Shown piece after piece: positions 20,774 to 32,022 of a stretch of 64,000 nucleotides of DNA (its first letter is position 1; every line of letters starts with the position of its first letter). Where the stretch lies: positions 11,522,645-11,586,644 of the forward strand of contig NC_035433.2 in assembly GCF_002127325.2 (NCBI RefSeq). Reading direction: 5' to 3'. Position numbers and translations under genes: made by a program. Below the pieces are notes generated by a model. It was not told where the DNA came from. It did no database searches and was given only the letters and a program-made list of their open reading frames with translations. This stretch comes from Helianthus annuus (lineage: Eukaryota > Streptophyta > Magnoliopsida > Asterales > Asteraceae).

Positions 20774-22960
20774 GGACACACTGGATAATATAATAGAATT
20801 TTAGTGTATCATGGTCTGACTACATAACTGTATCAGATTTATTAAAATGACGAATCAAACGAATGGCGTATGAAAAGGGTTTATTATTAGCACAGGCTAC
20901 AAATTTATACAGACACTTTCAAGATGTTGTAATGTTTGAAAGATTTCAATAATTATGGTGACCGAATAAATTCACCATTTTTCTTCGAAATTAACTGAGA
21001 GTTTCAAAGAAGCGAATCTGGATATTTCAAAAGATGAGATATTCCAATGAATGAGATGAAATGATATAGTTTCCAAGGTGATTAGGTTCAAGCCAAAAGA
21101 TATATGATCAATAGATATTTAAAATGAATGTGAAGAACTTTTTAGAATTAATAAAATTCTTTGTCAAAAGAAAGCTTACTTTGACTGGCAACTGAGGAAG
21201 ATTTAGAATCGATAGGTTAAAATGAAATAAAAGCATGAAAATGATTTGTCAAATATTGAATTATGATATAAGAAAATCGATGTACTGAGATGAGTGAATT
21301 GCAAGGATACACGAAAAGATAATAGAGTTAGTGTATTATTGTCTTAATACATAATTGCATTAAGATGATTTTAATGTATGATTAAAGATATGTGATATTT
21401 TAATTTCTTAAATACCTTTTCCTTTTATGTTATCATAAAGTAAAATAATAAATTAATATGGATAGTTTTAAAATATCAAAACCCGAGGTAATTTCGACAA
21501 AATAATGATATATGTTTTATAAATATGTTTATTCAAATATCCTAGAATTCACGATTATCATTTTTAAAATCAAGTATGTTTAACTATAAGATTTTACAAT
21601 AAGATATTTTTAAATTATAAAAGTAAAATAATAAATGTTTATTTTAATATCAAACATACTTAAATATTGGCTTGAGTAAATAACTTTTGACATTTTAATA
21701 TATTAAAATACATATATTATAAAATAATATTTCTACAAGTATTTAATAGTTGTGGAATATTAATCAAGATGAACAATTATTTATAAAATGTCTTGTCCAT
21801 GACTACTTAGATAGTTATTTAGATAATTTTATTCATCCATCCAATTCTTGTATTGTTTTATGAAAATATGTCTTCTCTTTACAGTATAAAATATATATTT
21901 TTTTTATATATATTATCTAGTTATTATCATGGTTGGATATTGGTTAGTGCTACCTATTTAAGCATGGGTGATGAGTCCATGCCTAACTAAGGCTAGGCTA
22001 TCCAATACATGTCCCTGATAATAACCCTAGTACTTAAAATAATATTAACACTACTGTTATTAATATATTATTGCTATTAATAAAACTAATATTGACTACC
22101 AAAAATAAATAATAAATAACTAAACATAAATTTAAACGAGAGTATACCTCAAATATAATTTTATACATATATATAAAAATATAAATTCTTCACCTTAATG
22201 GTTTCACAAAAACTTTTTTTATAGAAATACTATATTGTAAATTAGGTAATTACTTATGTAAGTTTCCATATATAATCAATTAAATTTATATTTAAATTTT
22301 AAATAAATATTATAGGATTTTCAACTGATGATGAAAGACCAAATGTATATCATAAAATTTTCGATCAATGATGAAAGAAACCTTAGGGGTACACGGAATA
22401 TGATATGAATTTGTGTACTTTTATCTTAACACATAATTTGTATTAGGATTGTTTTAAGATAATGAGCTAACAAAATTTAATAAATAAATCCGTACATAGG
22501 TGTGAAAAGAATATTAACTCAAGTTTCAAACTAAAGAAAACACCATCCCAAGGTGTTGTAGTAATTATATAATAATAGTGGTGACTGAATGAGTTCACCA
22601 GGCTTGAAACCAAAGGAAAGTTCAAAAAAGTAAAGCTGGATGTTTGTTTTAAACAATCTAGTAGGATTTTCAATTAAAATTGTAATAATTTAATAATGTT
22701 TTTCTATTGAAGATAATAAAGTAATAATTATTATGAAAGGTTCGATTGATGCTGTAAGAACCATTAAGGGATACACTGAAATATGAACTGAATTGGTATA
22801 TCATTATCTTAGCACATGATTGTGTTAAAATTGCTTGAATATGAATAAACAATAAAGCGGATTCAATATAAATAAATAAATAATTAAATCCGTATATGAT
22901 GTGAGCAAACGAGATTAGCGAAATCTTCAAATTTGTGAAAACGTCACCACAAGGTGATCG
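20774..22960 (-). repeat. Hairpin units in the D leader
   Basis: Stem-1/stem-2 pairs matching those of E recur near 20774-20838, 21305-21365, 22389-22450 and 22769-22830. One stem-2 version is CTGA-TACA...TGTATCAG (20817-20837), against CTTA...TAAG elsewhere, with pairing kept. Stem-3 versions at 22540-22557 (ACACC/GGTGT) and about 22944-22957 (TCACC/GGTGA) also covary. Confidence 0.65.
21385..22313. other. AT-rich block inserted in element D
   Basis: About 930 bp, very AT-rich, absent from the aligned E leader, which has unrelated sequence of about 200 bp here. It contains an inverted pair GCATGG...CCATGC (near 21962-21983) nested within TTGGATA...TATCCAA (near 21934-22003). No clear terminal repeat or target duplication was found, so its type is unknown. 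Confidence 0.5.
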
Positions 22961-24963
22961 TGATTAAAGAAACGATTTAATGAAGTTGAAGATCAAACAA
23001 GCATGTTCTAGTTCAAGAGAATTAAAGTGCTTGTTGGGATTTATTTTGAATATGATAGCTGCAATCCATCATATGGGACCTTGAATTGAATACGTAATGC
23101 GAGCAAGTTAACTGGGATTGAATAAAACGAGTTTTAGTAAGGAAGTTCGAACATGATCACAACAGACACCATGTATATATACCCTTCAAAAGAAAATCGA
23201 GTTTTTCAAGAAATTCCTTGATTCAATATCAAAGAATTATCGTTTTGCAAAAATGCGATTTACAATGCAAAGATCCAGTATAGCAAAATGAAATTTGAAC
23301 TTTTGATAAAACAACAAATTGGAATGATGCCCTCCTATGGTCTTAATAACTCAAATGAACCACATGCGCAATAAACAGTGCATGTGTAACATGTGGATTT
23401 ACCAAGAAATGAAATAGATCAATATTTGCTGTTATGAAAGAAATCCTCATGGTATGATGATCATTTAAGGGAAGTGGAAATGCGAAAGTCATCTCATTAT
23501 AGGCAGAAGTCAGGATTGCAACAAAAGGAATATAAGAACTTTATCTGGAATTTCGTGTGATAACCGTTCTTAAGTGACATTACCAAGGATTTGTCGAATG
23601 AAATGAAATGAAATGAAATAGGGGATTTGCAAAGGTATATGACTTCTTTTGTGGTGCTAATAATTATGACTCTGATTAAACTATGCACCTATGGTTGTGA
23701 AATATTGTTCCAACGTACCTCAGCGATATTCAGATCGTTTGTAGGATCATGTGGCAAAGTGCTTCTTTTTAATTAGTAGTTCTTCTACTGACGGAATTAG
23801 TATTGGTATCATCGTGCCCAATTTATATTTTCCAAAGATCTTCTCTTGGAAAATAGTGTGTGATATACTTCGATGTCTGTAGTCGTATAATTTAAGTTTC
23901 ATGTGTTTTCTTGTGCATTCGCACAACTTTACATGCTTCTTACGTGCATTAATAACTTATGGTAACGTATTGGAAATTTTTTTACACTTTTGATGGTGTA
24001 CCAATTTAAAGGGTTCCCGTTGTTTATTTTGTTGCATGAGTTACGAGGCAGATGACCAAACGAGATAATGTTTGACATCGGAATTATAGATATATGTGAG
24101 AGATTTCTGATAAAGAAATCTAGAATTATTATTGACACATATGCTTGTGTTTTATTCTTAATTATCAATCGTTATGGTTTTTGGAATTTCTTATAGATAT
24201 ACATATCTATATAGTTATATATTTCACATGCTGTAATATACATACCTTTCATAAGGTTAATGTATTTAACAGATTCTTATTTCCAAAAACAAGTCAGATG
24301 TCAGGTCATGATATTATTTAGGGAAATCTTGTCACTGATTTGACATATCATTTACCCCGTCTTATCCGATTCGCGCCGGAGAGGTAACCTTAGTATATCC
24401 GGACAAGCTGGAGAGTTTGCTACACCATACCTAGTCTTGCCGGAGAAAAATTTTCTATTTCCCATAAATAGTATCTTTTCAAGATTTTTAAAAGTGCCTC
24501 TTTTATTAGGGCTTTTATCCAGAATCAAGGAAATTTGTATTTCCATAACATATCTTTATTCTAGACCAAGTAATATCAATAAACAAGAATTAAGTGTTAT
24601 TGCTTATTTATCATATCTTGCAATATTCTAATTACCATTCTTATGGTATATTAATATTCATTACATTATACTTATATAAGTAATTTATCTTGAAGCTTAT
24701 ATTAAGGCAAAATTCTTAAGTTCAAGTCTAAATATCATCCTGAGTGCTTATCAGATAATATTAAGTTCCTAACTCTCCGTTTAAACTTAGGTACTATTAC
24801 AACACCTAATTGCTTAAACAAGTGGCTTAGCTTATACTAAGGCAGCTGTTCTTATGTTCAAGTATAAATGCTATCAGATGTGCTACCAGTTAATAGTAAT
24901 CTTCTAACTCTTTTATTTAAGCTTAAGTATTATTATCACAACACTTATAGGCTTAAAGCAGTG

Positions 24964-24975
24964 GCTCTGATACCA
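24964..24975 (-). promoter_or_regulatory. Primer-binding site of element D
   Basis: The minus strand reads TGGTATCAGAGC, 5 nt from the LTR edge at 24981. Confidence 0.9.
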
Positions 24976-24980
24976 CCTTC

Positions 24981-25029
24981 TGTCACGACCCCCGACCCCA
25001 CCCTTGACGGAATCGGGAGCCACGAGCAG
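24981..25029 (-). mobile_element. 5' LTR of element D, first 49 bp before the C insertion
   Basis: TGTCACGACC... identical in layout to the D 3' LTR start. AGCAG at 25025-25029 is duplicated after element C. Confidence 0.95.
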
Positions 25030-26313
25030 TGTGACAACTTGAATTTCCACGATTTCTATCTTCGCATTTATTACACGTTAATGGTTTAGATTATTTGTTT
25101 ACGCGACTGGTTGGTTTTACAAACCGTATGGTGACTATATATACATATATATCCGTTGTGTTATCAAGCGTGTTTAATAACTAAGTTGAGGTACAATATA
25201 AGTGTGAATTGTGATATGTGTTGTATAATTTTAAAAATGAAAATTTGCTAGGCCAAACATCCCCTCACGAAATCACCCCAACCCAAACGCTCCACTCGAA
25301 AACACCCAATGTCCCTTAGTGTTTTCGCCCATTGCTAACTACCGAAAACCGTGTGGGCTTTAGGCCCAGTAGTGGATTAGTTAAACATTATTCCAAACAT
25401 TTATGCGAGGGCATTAGTCATCAAAACCCTAAACATCTCTCTCCTCTCGTTCCTGGAACACGTCGACGGACATCGAGATCCCCTGCGAGACATCGTTCCA
25501 GTTTTGGTTTGGTGGTTAGTGATTCATGTTCTTATAAATCATATTTATTTGATCTTGGTGGTTATGTGAATACTTGATAGTATGTGTAGTCATGATTATG
25601 GTGATTTGAATGGTTTGATGATTGTGTAAATTAATAAATAATTAAATAAATAAACAAAGCCAGTGAGGAAAACTTGGTTGAATTGTTGGTTATCATTGGT
25701 TAAATTGTTGGCTGGTTAAATGTTGGTCCAATCGAAATTAAGGGCACATTACACACTCAAATTCATTAAAGGTCTCATGTGTAATGCATGTGTATGTCGG
25801 CCAACATGTGCATGTGATTCTTGGGCAGCCAAGTATTCCAATTGGGTAGTATGGGCGGCCCATGTGGGATCTAATCACAAAATTTGGTTGGCATGAGTAA
25901 CAACAACAATTTGTCGGCCATTGTTTTATAAGTGTGTTGACATTGGCATGTGATCCATGATTTAACTCAACATATTAGTCAAACCCATCTAGCAATCGGT
26001 CCAATAGAATAAAAGAAAGGAACATAGTTGTCGGCTTTCTTGTCAGTTTGTTTTTATTAATTAAATTGTGGAGTAATAATCATTGAAGAATATTAGGATG
26101 GCATGCTTACATGTTTCAATACATTTGCCGCCCACCAAAACAATCGGTCCAGTAATCTTTGAATGCTTTAAACAACTAATCTGCATGTATGACAGGTATT
26201 TTATATGGTTGCATGATCTATGTTAACAAATAATATGAAAAACATATGTGAACTAATAAATTTATATAAACTGGTTTGGGTTTTTGTCATACAAGTTTTC
26301 GCCAGTTAAGGAG

Positions 26314-26368
26314 TTTTCGGCCCAAGTGTTTTCGGCCCAAAGGGGGTTTTCGGCTCATGTATTTTCGG
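26314..26368 (+). repeat. Four TTTTCGGC units in the C LTR
   Basis: TTTTCGGCCCAA, TTTTCGGCCCAA, TTTTCGGCTCAT and TTTTCGGCTCAA start 15, 18 and 15 bp apart. They lie about 200 bp upstream of a TATATAA (26579), in the relative place of the palindrome pairs of D/E and A. Confidence 0.75.
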
Positions 26369-26974
26369 CTCAAGGGCCTTTACTAGAATAAGGGATTTTG
26401 TCAAAGTCTTGTTTTGTCACATGTGATTCCGTCGAGTGTCAGTTTATTTATCTCTGTTAGTTCAGGTAGTCTTGTTGTCTTATTATCTCATATTATTATC
26501 TTGTTATCTCTGATTAGTTTAGTTAATCTGGTTGTTAGCTTGTTAACTATGTTAAGTTGTTAGCCCTGTTAAGTACGTATATAACTCTGTTAAGCATGTA
26601 TATATGATTAACCTATTAACGGAGTTAAGCTTATTAACTTAGTTAACCGTAGTAACTTTGCTGGTATGTTAACCATGTTAAGTGTATGGATATGATTAAC
26701 TGTTGTGCTGCATGATGGTTCACTGTCAAACACACTCTGTGATAATACTGCGATGCTAGTTACATATGAAACATTATGAACGTGAACTGATTGAGTATAC
26801 GTGCACTATAGGACGTGACTGATTATTTGTGAGCTTGCATTTCTTTAGCATACCGAGCAAACCAAGGTGAGTTCACACTCCTACTAAGGCATGGGATTCC
26901 CGGGTCGTGGGAATGGGTTAAAGGTTATTATTGAAAGGAACGTACATATGCTTTACTAGACTATCACCTATCAT

Positions 26975-27171
26975 GTCCTCGGATGTCAGGACGGTTACGT
27001 AGGTTGGGATAACACCTACGGGTTCACATGCCATTCTATCCTCGGTTACGAAGGATACGCACGTAAAACCTACGTGTACGCATTACTTACTTCTATCCTC
27101 AGGTTACGAAGGATACGTGCGTAAAACCTACGCACACTTTATACACACTTCTGTTCTCGGACGAAGAACAG
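26975..27171 (+). repeat. Array of seven hairpins in the C LTR
   Basis: Arms: GTCCT/AGGAC 26975-26992; CGTAGGT/ACCTACG 26998-27020; TATCCT/AGGATA 27037-27057; CACGTA/TACGTG 27060-27076; TATCCT/AGGATA 27094-27115; GTGCGTA/TACGCAC 27117-27135; CTGTTCT/AGAACAG 27151-27171. Two loop types recur (CGG... and AAACC). An identical set lies at 33968-34164. Confidence 0.85.
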
Positions 27172-27620
27172 GGATAATACGAATAGTCTAGTGGTCACAT
27201 AACATGGGAAGCCCCCACCTTTTTAACTTACTATTGGCCCAGTAGAGCCACCTATTACTTACTGTTACGCATTTACTTACTGTGAACTCGCTCAACTAGT
27301 TTGTTGATCATTCTGTTACATGCCTTGCAGATCGTTAGGTACTTGGAGCTTGCACTGGAGAAGCGGGTTGTGTGGACAAGGATCGTGGTTTCTACGTTGA
27401 ACTATCATGACATTTAAACTATTTACTATTGTTGGATTATTTACTATGCTTCCGCAACTTAAATTATGTTTTGTTGAAACATCAATCGTATTGAATGGTT
27501 TGTTTACATTTATTATACTTGACATTAATTACATGTTCAATATGATTGGTGGCTTGATCCTGGTCAGTCACGCTCCCAAGCGGTGATACTCCGCAGGTGG
27601 ATTTTGGGGGTGTGACAGAT

Positions 27621-27632
27621 TGGTATCAGAGC
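27621..27632 (+). promoter_or_regulatory. Primer-binding site of element C
   Basis: TGGTATCAGAGC, three nt after the LTR end. Confidence 0.95.
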
Positions 27633-27939
27633 CATTGGTTATAGAGAACTTGGTTTTAATATGGAAAAACGTTTTTATTAAAAACCAGACTATAACCAGA
27701 ACAGTGCTCTCAACGATCCACAACGACGCTTCGCTCCACGTGCAAGACTCAACTTCCTAGGTAATAAGGTTTATGTTTATTGCCTACATGCTAGAATTTG
27801 CATAGAACTTTGCTCGTAGTATGCTTACATTACTTTGCTCACAACTTGTTATTGCTTGAGAACACATACGTGCTTACACTCTTCTGTCATCGCACTACTC
27901 GCGAACCATTCATACCTATGCTACCTTTACTGTTCGATC

Positions 27940-28068
27940 ATGTCTGGACGTGTTGACATGACTCAAGCCCAGTTGACGGCTCTCATTAACGAACAAGTCG
28001 CTGCGGCGCTTGCAGCCCCACCAGCAGGAGGTATAACCTGCTATTCCAAACCTATTCTAGGACGTTAG
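27940..28068 (+). pseudogene. C gag, first exon-like segment
   Basis: MSGRVDMTQAQLTALINEQ aligns with the start of B's gag (MAGRINMTQ at 42818), which fixes the start at 27940. Coding similarity ends near GGAG|GTATAACC (about 28030), the same place as B's intron donor. Beyond that the reading runs into a TAG at 28066-28068. The acceptor seen in B (AATAG|GTCAAAAC) is here AACGG|GTCAGAAC, so the AG is lost and correct splicing is unlikely. Confidence 0.7.
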
Positions 28069-28130
28069 ATCCTACTCTCGTGACCCAACTCTCGCGCTTA
28101 ATCTTGACCCATCTTTCTCGCGCAACGGGT

Positions 28131-28733
28131 CAGAACGCACATCAACCTCTCTGCACATTCCAGAACATCATGGACTGTCGTCCAAGCACATTCAGTGGCA
28201 CATTCAAGAACTTCATGTGTGAACGCCCTGAGGCTCGCAGGGTCAAGTACGCCACTGGTACTTTGGTAGGAATCGCGCTAACCAGGTGGAACGCGCAAGT
28301 ACAGATACTAGGGTTGGCAGCTGCTAACGCCACCCCCTGGAACGAATTCAAAGAACACATTAAAAGGGAATACTACACACGTTATGACATCCACAAGTTG
28401 GAAGTGGAGCTTTACCATTTGAAAATGACGGGGTCTGGAAATTGATGCTTATACGAAACGGTCGAACGAACTGGCCATCTTGTGTCCAACCATGGTGGAC
28501 CCTCCAAGCAAGGATATCGAATTGTACCTCAAGGGTCTAGCCTCAGAGATTCAGAGCCATGCTACAACGGCTAACCTCGACAATATCCAAGACATTCAGC
28601 GTCTTGCTCATCGCCTCGCGGATCAGGCAGTGGAACAGAACAGGCTGCCTAGTTGTATCAGCACTATTACTATCGCTACCACTTCTGCTACCATTTCCAG
28701 CAAGGGTTCGGCTACCGTTCAGTCTCAAGCATA
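28131..28733 (+). pseudogene. C gag, broken capsid segment
   Basis: From QNAHQPLCTFQNIMDCRPS onward it follows B's capsid but lacks about 20 residues after STFSGT. It has a 1-nt insertion near 28436 that ends the frame at 28445, resumes in another frame ([20 protein letters not shown]), and stops at TAG 28732-28734, where B has Gln. The zinc knuckles that should follow are missing. The protein is a non-functional Gag remnant. Confidence 0.85.
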
Positions 28734-28799
28734 GCAGCAGCGCAAGAATAGTGATCACCAGAGCACAGCAGAAGCTAAGGATTCAGGAGTCCACGACCT

Positions 28800-31700
28800 G
28801 CAAATCGGAATCGCCGGCAGCAACAGCCAGCAGAAATCCTATGCAAAGAAAAGATTGTTCGCATTCCTCATTCGGGTCAAGGACCTCTCGAAGTTCAAGG
28901 CGACAAGAGTGGTGCTATGGTTGGCATCACCTCTTTCTTGAAGGCTCAGAAATGTTTGCGGAAGGGCCACACCGCAATTTTGGCTCTAGTTACTGACGCA
29001 TCAGCAAAGGAAGAGAAGCTGGAGGATATCCTAGTTGTACGTGACTTCCCTCAGGTGTTTCCTGAAGACTTACCCGGTTTACCGCCTCATCGTCAAGTTG
29101 AGTTTCAGATTGAGTTGGCTCCTGGAGCAGCACCAATAGCCCGCGCACCGTATCGTTTAGCTCCAACCGAACTGGAAGAACTGTCGAAGCAGCTACAAGA
29201 GCTCTTGGAAAAGGGCTTTATTCGTCCAAGCTCTTCGCCTTGGGGAGCTCCAGTGTTATTTGTGAAGAAGAAAGACGGTACGTTCAGGATGTGCATCGAC
29301 TACCGCGAACTCAATAAGGTGACGGTGAAGAACCGTTATCCTCTTCCGCGCATAGATGACCTATTCGACCAGTTGCAAGGGTCGTGTTACTATTCCAAGA
29401 TTGATTTAAGGTCAGGGTATCATCAGCTGAGAGTCCGGGATGAGGACGTCTCCAAAACCGCTTTCAGAACTCGCTACGGTCATTACGAGTTTCTTGTCAT
29501 GCCATTCGGGCTTACGAACGCGCCTGCAGTCTTCATGGATCTTATGAACAGGGTGTGTAAACCCTATCTAGACAAGTTCGTCATTGTTTTCATCGACGAC
29601 ATTCTAATCTACTCAAAGAGTCAGGAGGAACACGAGCAGCACTTACGCCTTATCTTGGAACTTCTTCGAAAAGAGCAACTGTACGCGAAGTTTTCAAAAT
29701 GCGACTTCTGGCTTCGTGAAGTCCACTTCTTAGGCCATGTGGTGAACAAGGATGGGATTCATGTCGATCCATCCAAGGTTGATTCGATCAGAAACTGGCC
29801 AGCACCACGTACACCGACAGAAATACGCCAATTCTTGGGTTTGGCGGGTTACTACAGGCGATTTATTAAAGACTTCTCAAAGATCGCGCAACCACTTACT
29901 ATGCTAACACAGAAAGGTGTCGTTTACAGATGGGGTAATACGCAAGAGACCGCTTTTCAGTACTTAAAGGATAGGCTTTGCAGCGCACCTATTCTCTCAT
30001 TGCCAGAGGGCACGGATGACTTCGTGGTTTATTGTGACGCATCGATACAGGGGCTTGGTTGTATATTGATGCAGCGGGATAAAGTTATTGCCTACGCTTC
30101 GCGGCAACTCAAGGTTCATGAACGGAACTACACGACGCACGATTTAGAGCTGGGAGCTGTTGTTTTCGCGCTTAAGATATGGCGACACTACCTGTACGGT
30201 ACCAGGTGCACGATTTACACCGATCACAGGAGTCTCGAGCATATCCTTAAGCAGAAGGATTTGAATATGCGTCAACGGAGATGGGTTGAACTTCTAAACG
30301 ACTATGAATGCGCCATCAAGTACCATCCAGGCAAAGCCAATGTTGTGGCTGATGCCCTCAGTCGAAAGGACACCCTACCTAAGCGCGTGCGAGCGCTACA
30401 GCTTACTATTCAGTCCAGTCTTCCTGCACAGATACGAGCTGCCCAGATAGAAGCATTGAAACCCGAAAACGTCAAGGCTGAAGCCTTACGCGGCTCACGA
30501 CAGCAAATGGAACAAAAGGCAGACGGCGCCTACTATGTAACGGGCCGGATTTGGGTCCCTCTCTATGGCGGTCTACGCGAACTTGTAATGGACGAAGCAC
30601 ACAAGTCTCGCTACTCAGTACATCCCGGGGCGGATAAAATGTATCACGACATCAAGACAACATACTGGTGGCCAAGTATGAAAGCTCACATCGCCACCTA
30701 TGTCGGCAAATGTTTGACCTGTGCGAGGGTCAAGGTCGAATATCAGAAACCAGCTGGTCTACTACAGCAGCCCAGGATACCACAGTGGAAATGGGAAGAA
30801 ATTTCCATGGATTTTGTTACGGGCTTACCAAGATCGCAGCGTGGAAACGATACGATATGGGTGATCGTGGATCGACTCACCAAGTCTGCACACTTCCTAC
30901 CGATTAAGGAAACGGACAAGTTCTCCACACTTGCAGACGTCTATCTTAAAGAAGTTGTTTCGAGACACGGAGTGCCCATCTCCATCATTTCGGATCGCGA
31001 TGCACGATTCACATCGGAGTTATGGAAAGCGATGCACAAATCATTCGGCTCACAGTTAGACATGAGCACAGCTTATCACCCTCAGACGGACGGGCAGTCT
31101 GAGCGAACGATCCAGACACTCGAAGACATGCTTAGAGCATGCGTCATTGATTTCGGCAACAGCTGGGAAAAGCATCTCCCTTTGGTGGAGTTCTCTTACA
31201 ATAATAGTTATCACACCAGCATCCAAGCCGCGCCATTCGAGGCATTGTACGGGCGTAAATGCCGGTCACCTCTCTGTTGGGCAGAGGTCGGGGATAGTCA
31301 GATTACGGGTCCAGAGATTGTAGTGGACGCCACGGAAAAGATAGCACAAATCCGACAACGTATGGCGGCAGCACGCGACCGTCAGAAAGCCTACGCGGAT
31401 AAGCGTAAGAGACCTTTGGAATTTCAGGTCGGGGATCGGGTTTTATTAAAAGTCTCACCCTGGAAGGGTGTGGTACGTTTTGGCAAAAGGGGCAAACTGA
31501 ATCCGCGGTACGTCGGACCATTCGAAATCTTAGAAAAGATTGGCAAAGTAGCCTACAAGTTGAACTTACCAGCTGAACTCGGAGCAGTTCACAATGTCTT
31601 TCATGTGTCGAACTTAAAGAAGTGCTTATCAGATGAAACCCTCATCATTCCTTTTAAGGAACTCACTATCGACGAGCGGTTGCAGTTCGTCGAGGAACCA

Positions 31701-31946
31701 ATTGAAATCACGGACCGGGATGTTAAGGTCCTCAAAAACAAGAGAATCCCTCTTGTTCGAGTTCGTTGGAACTCCCAACGTGGCCCAGAGTATACTTGGG
31801 AACGCGAAGATCAAATGAAAGAAAAGTACCCCCAGTTATTCGAAACCAATACATCCACTACTGAGGCTGAAGCTACTACTACTGAATTTCGGGACGAAAT
31901 TCCAAATCAACGGGGGGATGATGTGACACCCCAGGAAAACCAGTGA
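28800..31946 (+). CDS. C pol: reverse transcriptase, RNase H, integrase, chromodomain (protease deleted)
   Basis: The frame is open from about 28830; the first ATG is 28917 (1,009 codons). Compared with B, a deletion near 28750-28830 removed the zinc knuckles and the aspartic protease (DSGAD motif absent). [18 protein letters not shown] (about residue 140) and catalytic FIDDIL (about 224). RNase H: YCDAS (about 371) to [15 protein letters not shown]. Integrase: HHCC zinc region ending CLTCARVK (about 600), then DDE residues in SMDFVTGLP (630), ISDRDARF (691) and [16 protein letters not shown] motif (YVGPFEIL) and chromodomain (residues about 930-980, [16 protein letters not shown]) end it. 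No stop or shift was seen. Without Gag and protease it cannot act alone. Confidence 0.9.
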   Translation, partial: ANRNRRQQQPAEILCKEKIVRIPHSGQGPLEVQGDKSGAMVGITSFLKAQKCLRKGHTAILALVTDASAKEEKLEDILVVRDFPQVFPEDLPGLPPHRQVEFQIELAPGAAPIARAPYRLAPTELEELSKQLQELLEKGFIRPSSSPWGAPVLFVKKKDGTFRMCIDYRELNKVTVKNRYPLPRIDDLFDQLQGSCYYSKIDLRSGYHQLRVRDEDVSKTAFRTRYGHYEFLVMPFGLTNAPAVFMDLMNRVCKPYLDKFVIVFIDDILIYSKSQEEHEQHLRLILELLRKEQLYAKFSKCDFWLREVHFLGHVVNKDGIHVDPSKVDSIRNWPAPRTPTEIRQFLGLAGYYRRFIKDFSKIAQPLTMLTQKGVVYRWGNTQETAFQYLKDRLCSAPILSLPEGTDDFVVYCDASIQGLGCILMQRDKVIAYASRQLKVHERNYTTHDLELGAVVFALKIWRHYLYGTRCTIYTDHRSLEHILKQKDLNMRQRRWVELLNDYECAIKYHPGKANVVADALSRKDTLPKRVRALQLTIQSSLPAQIRAAQIEALKPENVKAEALRGSRQQMEQKADGAYYVTGRIWVPLYGGLRELVMDEAHKSRYSVHPGADKMYHDIKTTYWWPSMKAHIATYVGKCLTCARVKVEYQKPAGLLQQPRIPQWKWEEISMDFVTGLPRSQRGNDTIWVIVDRLTKSAHFLPIKETDKFSTLADVYLKEVVSRHGVPISIISDRDARFTSELWKAMHKSFGSQLDMSTAYHPQTDGQSERTIQTLEDMLRACVIDFGNSWEKHLPLVEFSYNNSYHTSIQAAPFEALYGRKCRSPLCWAEVGDSQITGPEIVVDATEKIAQIRQRMAAARDRQKAYADKRKRPLEFQVGDRVLLKVSPWKGVVRFGKRGKLNPRYVGPFEILEKIGKVAYKLNLPAELGAVHNVFHVSNLKKCLSDETLIIPFKELTIDERLQFVEEPIEITDRDVKVLKNKRIPLVRVRWNSQRGPEYTWEREDQMKEKYPQLFETNTSTTEAEATTTEFRDEIPNQRGDDVTPQENQ
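31884..31928 (+). promoter_or_regulatory. Upstream copy of palindrome + purine tract + TGTGACA in C
   Basis: GAATTTCGGGACGAAATTC (31884-31902), 19 nt with CGGGGGGATGA, then TGTGACACCCC from 31922. It looks like a second, unused LTR-start module 101 bp before the real one. It overlaps the last codons of pol. Confidence 0.8.
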
Positions 31947-31985
31947 ACGATGCAGTTTACCTAGCTTCCTCAGTGAGTGCATACC

Positions 31986-32022
31986 AAATTTCGGGACGAA
32001 ATTTCCAATTAGTTGGGGATAA
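31986..32022 (+). promoter_or_regulatory. Polypurine tract and pre-LTR palindrome of element C
   Basis: AAATTTCG-GGA-CGAAATTT (31986-32004, 8-bp stem), then 18 nt containing GTTGGGGATAA, then the 3' LTR at 32023. Confidence 0.9.

Larger units (their letters stand above)
20471..24980 (-). other. Coding-free interior of element D
   Basis: About 4.5 kb between LTRs with no gag, pol or other credible ORF. It aligns with the E leader from about 21120 to the primer site, interrupted by a foreign AT-rich block (about 21385-22313). The 3' end carries the palindrome and polypurine tract. This makes D a large non-autonomous derivative (LARD-like) of an E-type parent. Confidence 0.8.
25030..27617 (+). 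mobile_element. 5' LTR of element C
   Basis: TGTGACAACTTG...GGGGGTGTGACA. Noteworthy contents: four TTTTCGG(C) units at 26314-26368, TATATAA near 26579, and an array of seven hairpins (26975-27171). Short ORFs inside recur in the 3' LTR only because the LTRs are duplicates. Confidence 0.97.

Noticed and set aside
25332..25577. 81-codon ORF in the C LTR, repeated at 32325-32570
   Set aside because: LTR duplicate; composition and lack of motif suggest chance. Same for the 69-codon ORF at 27316-27525 and 34309-34518.
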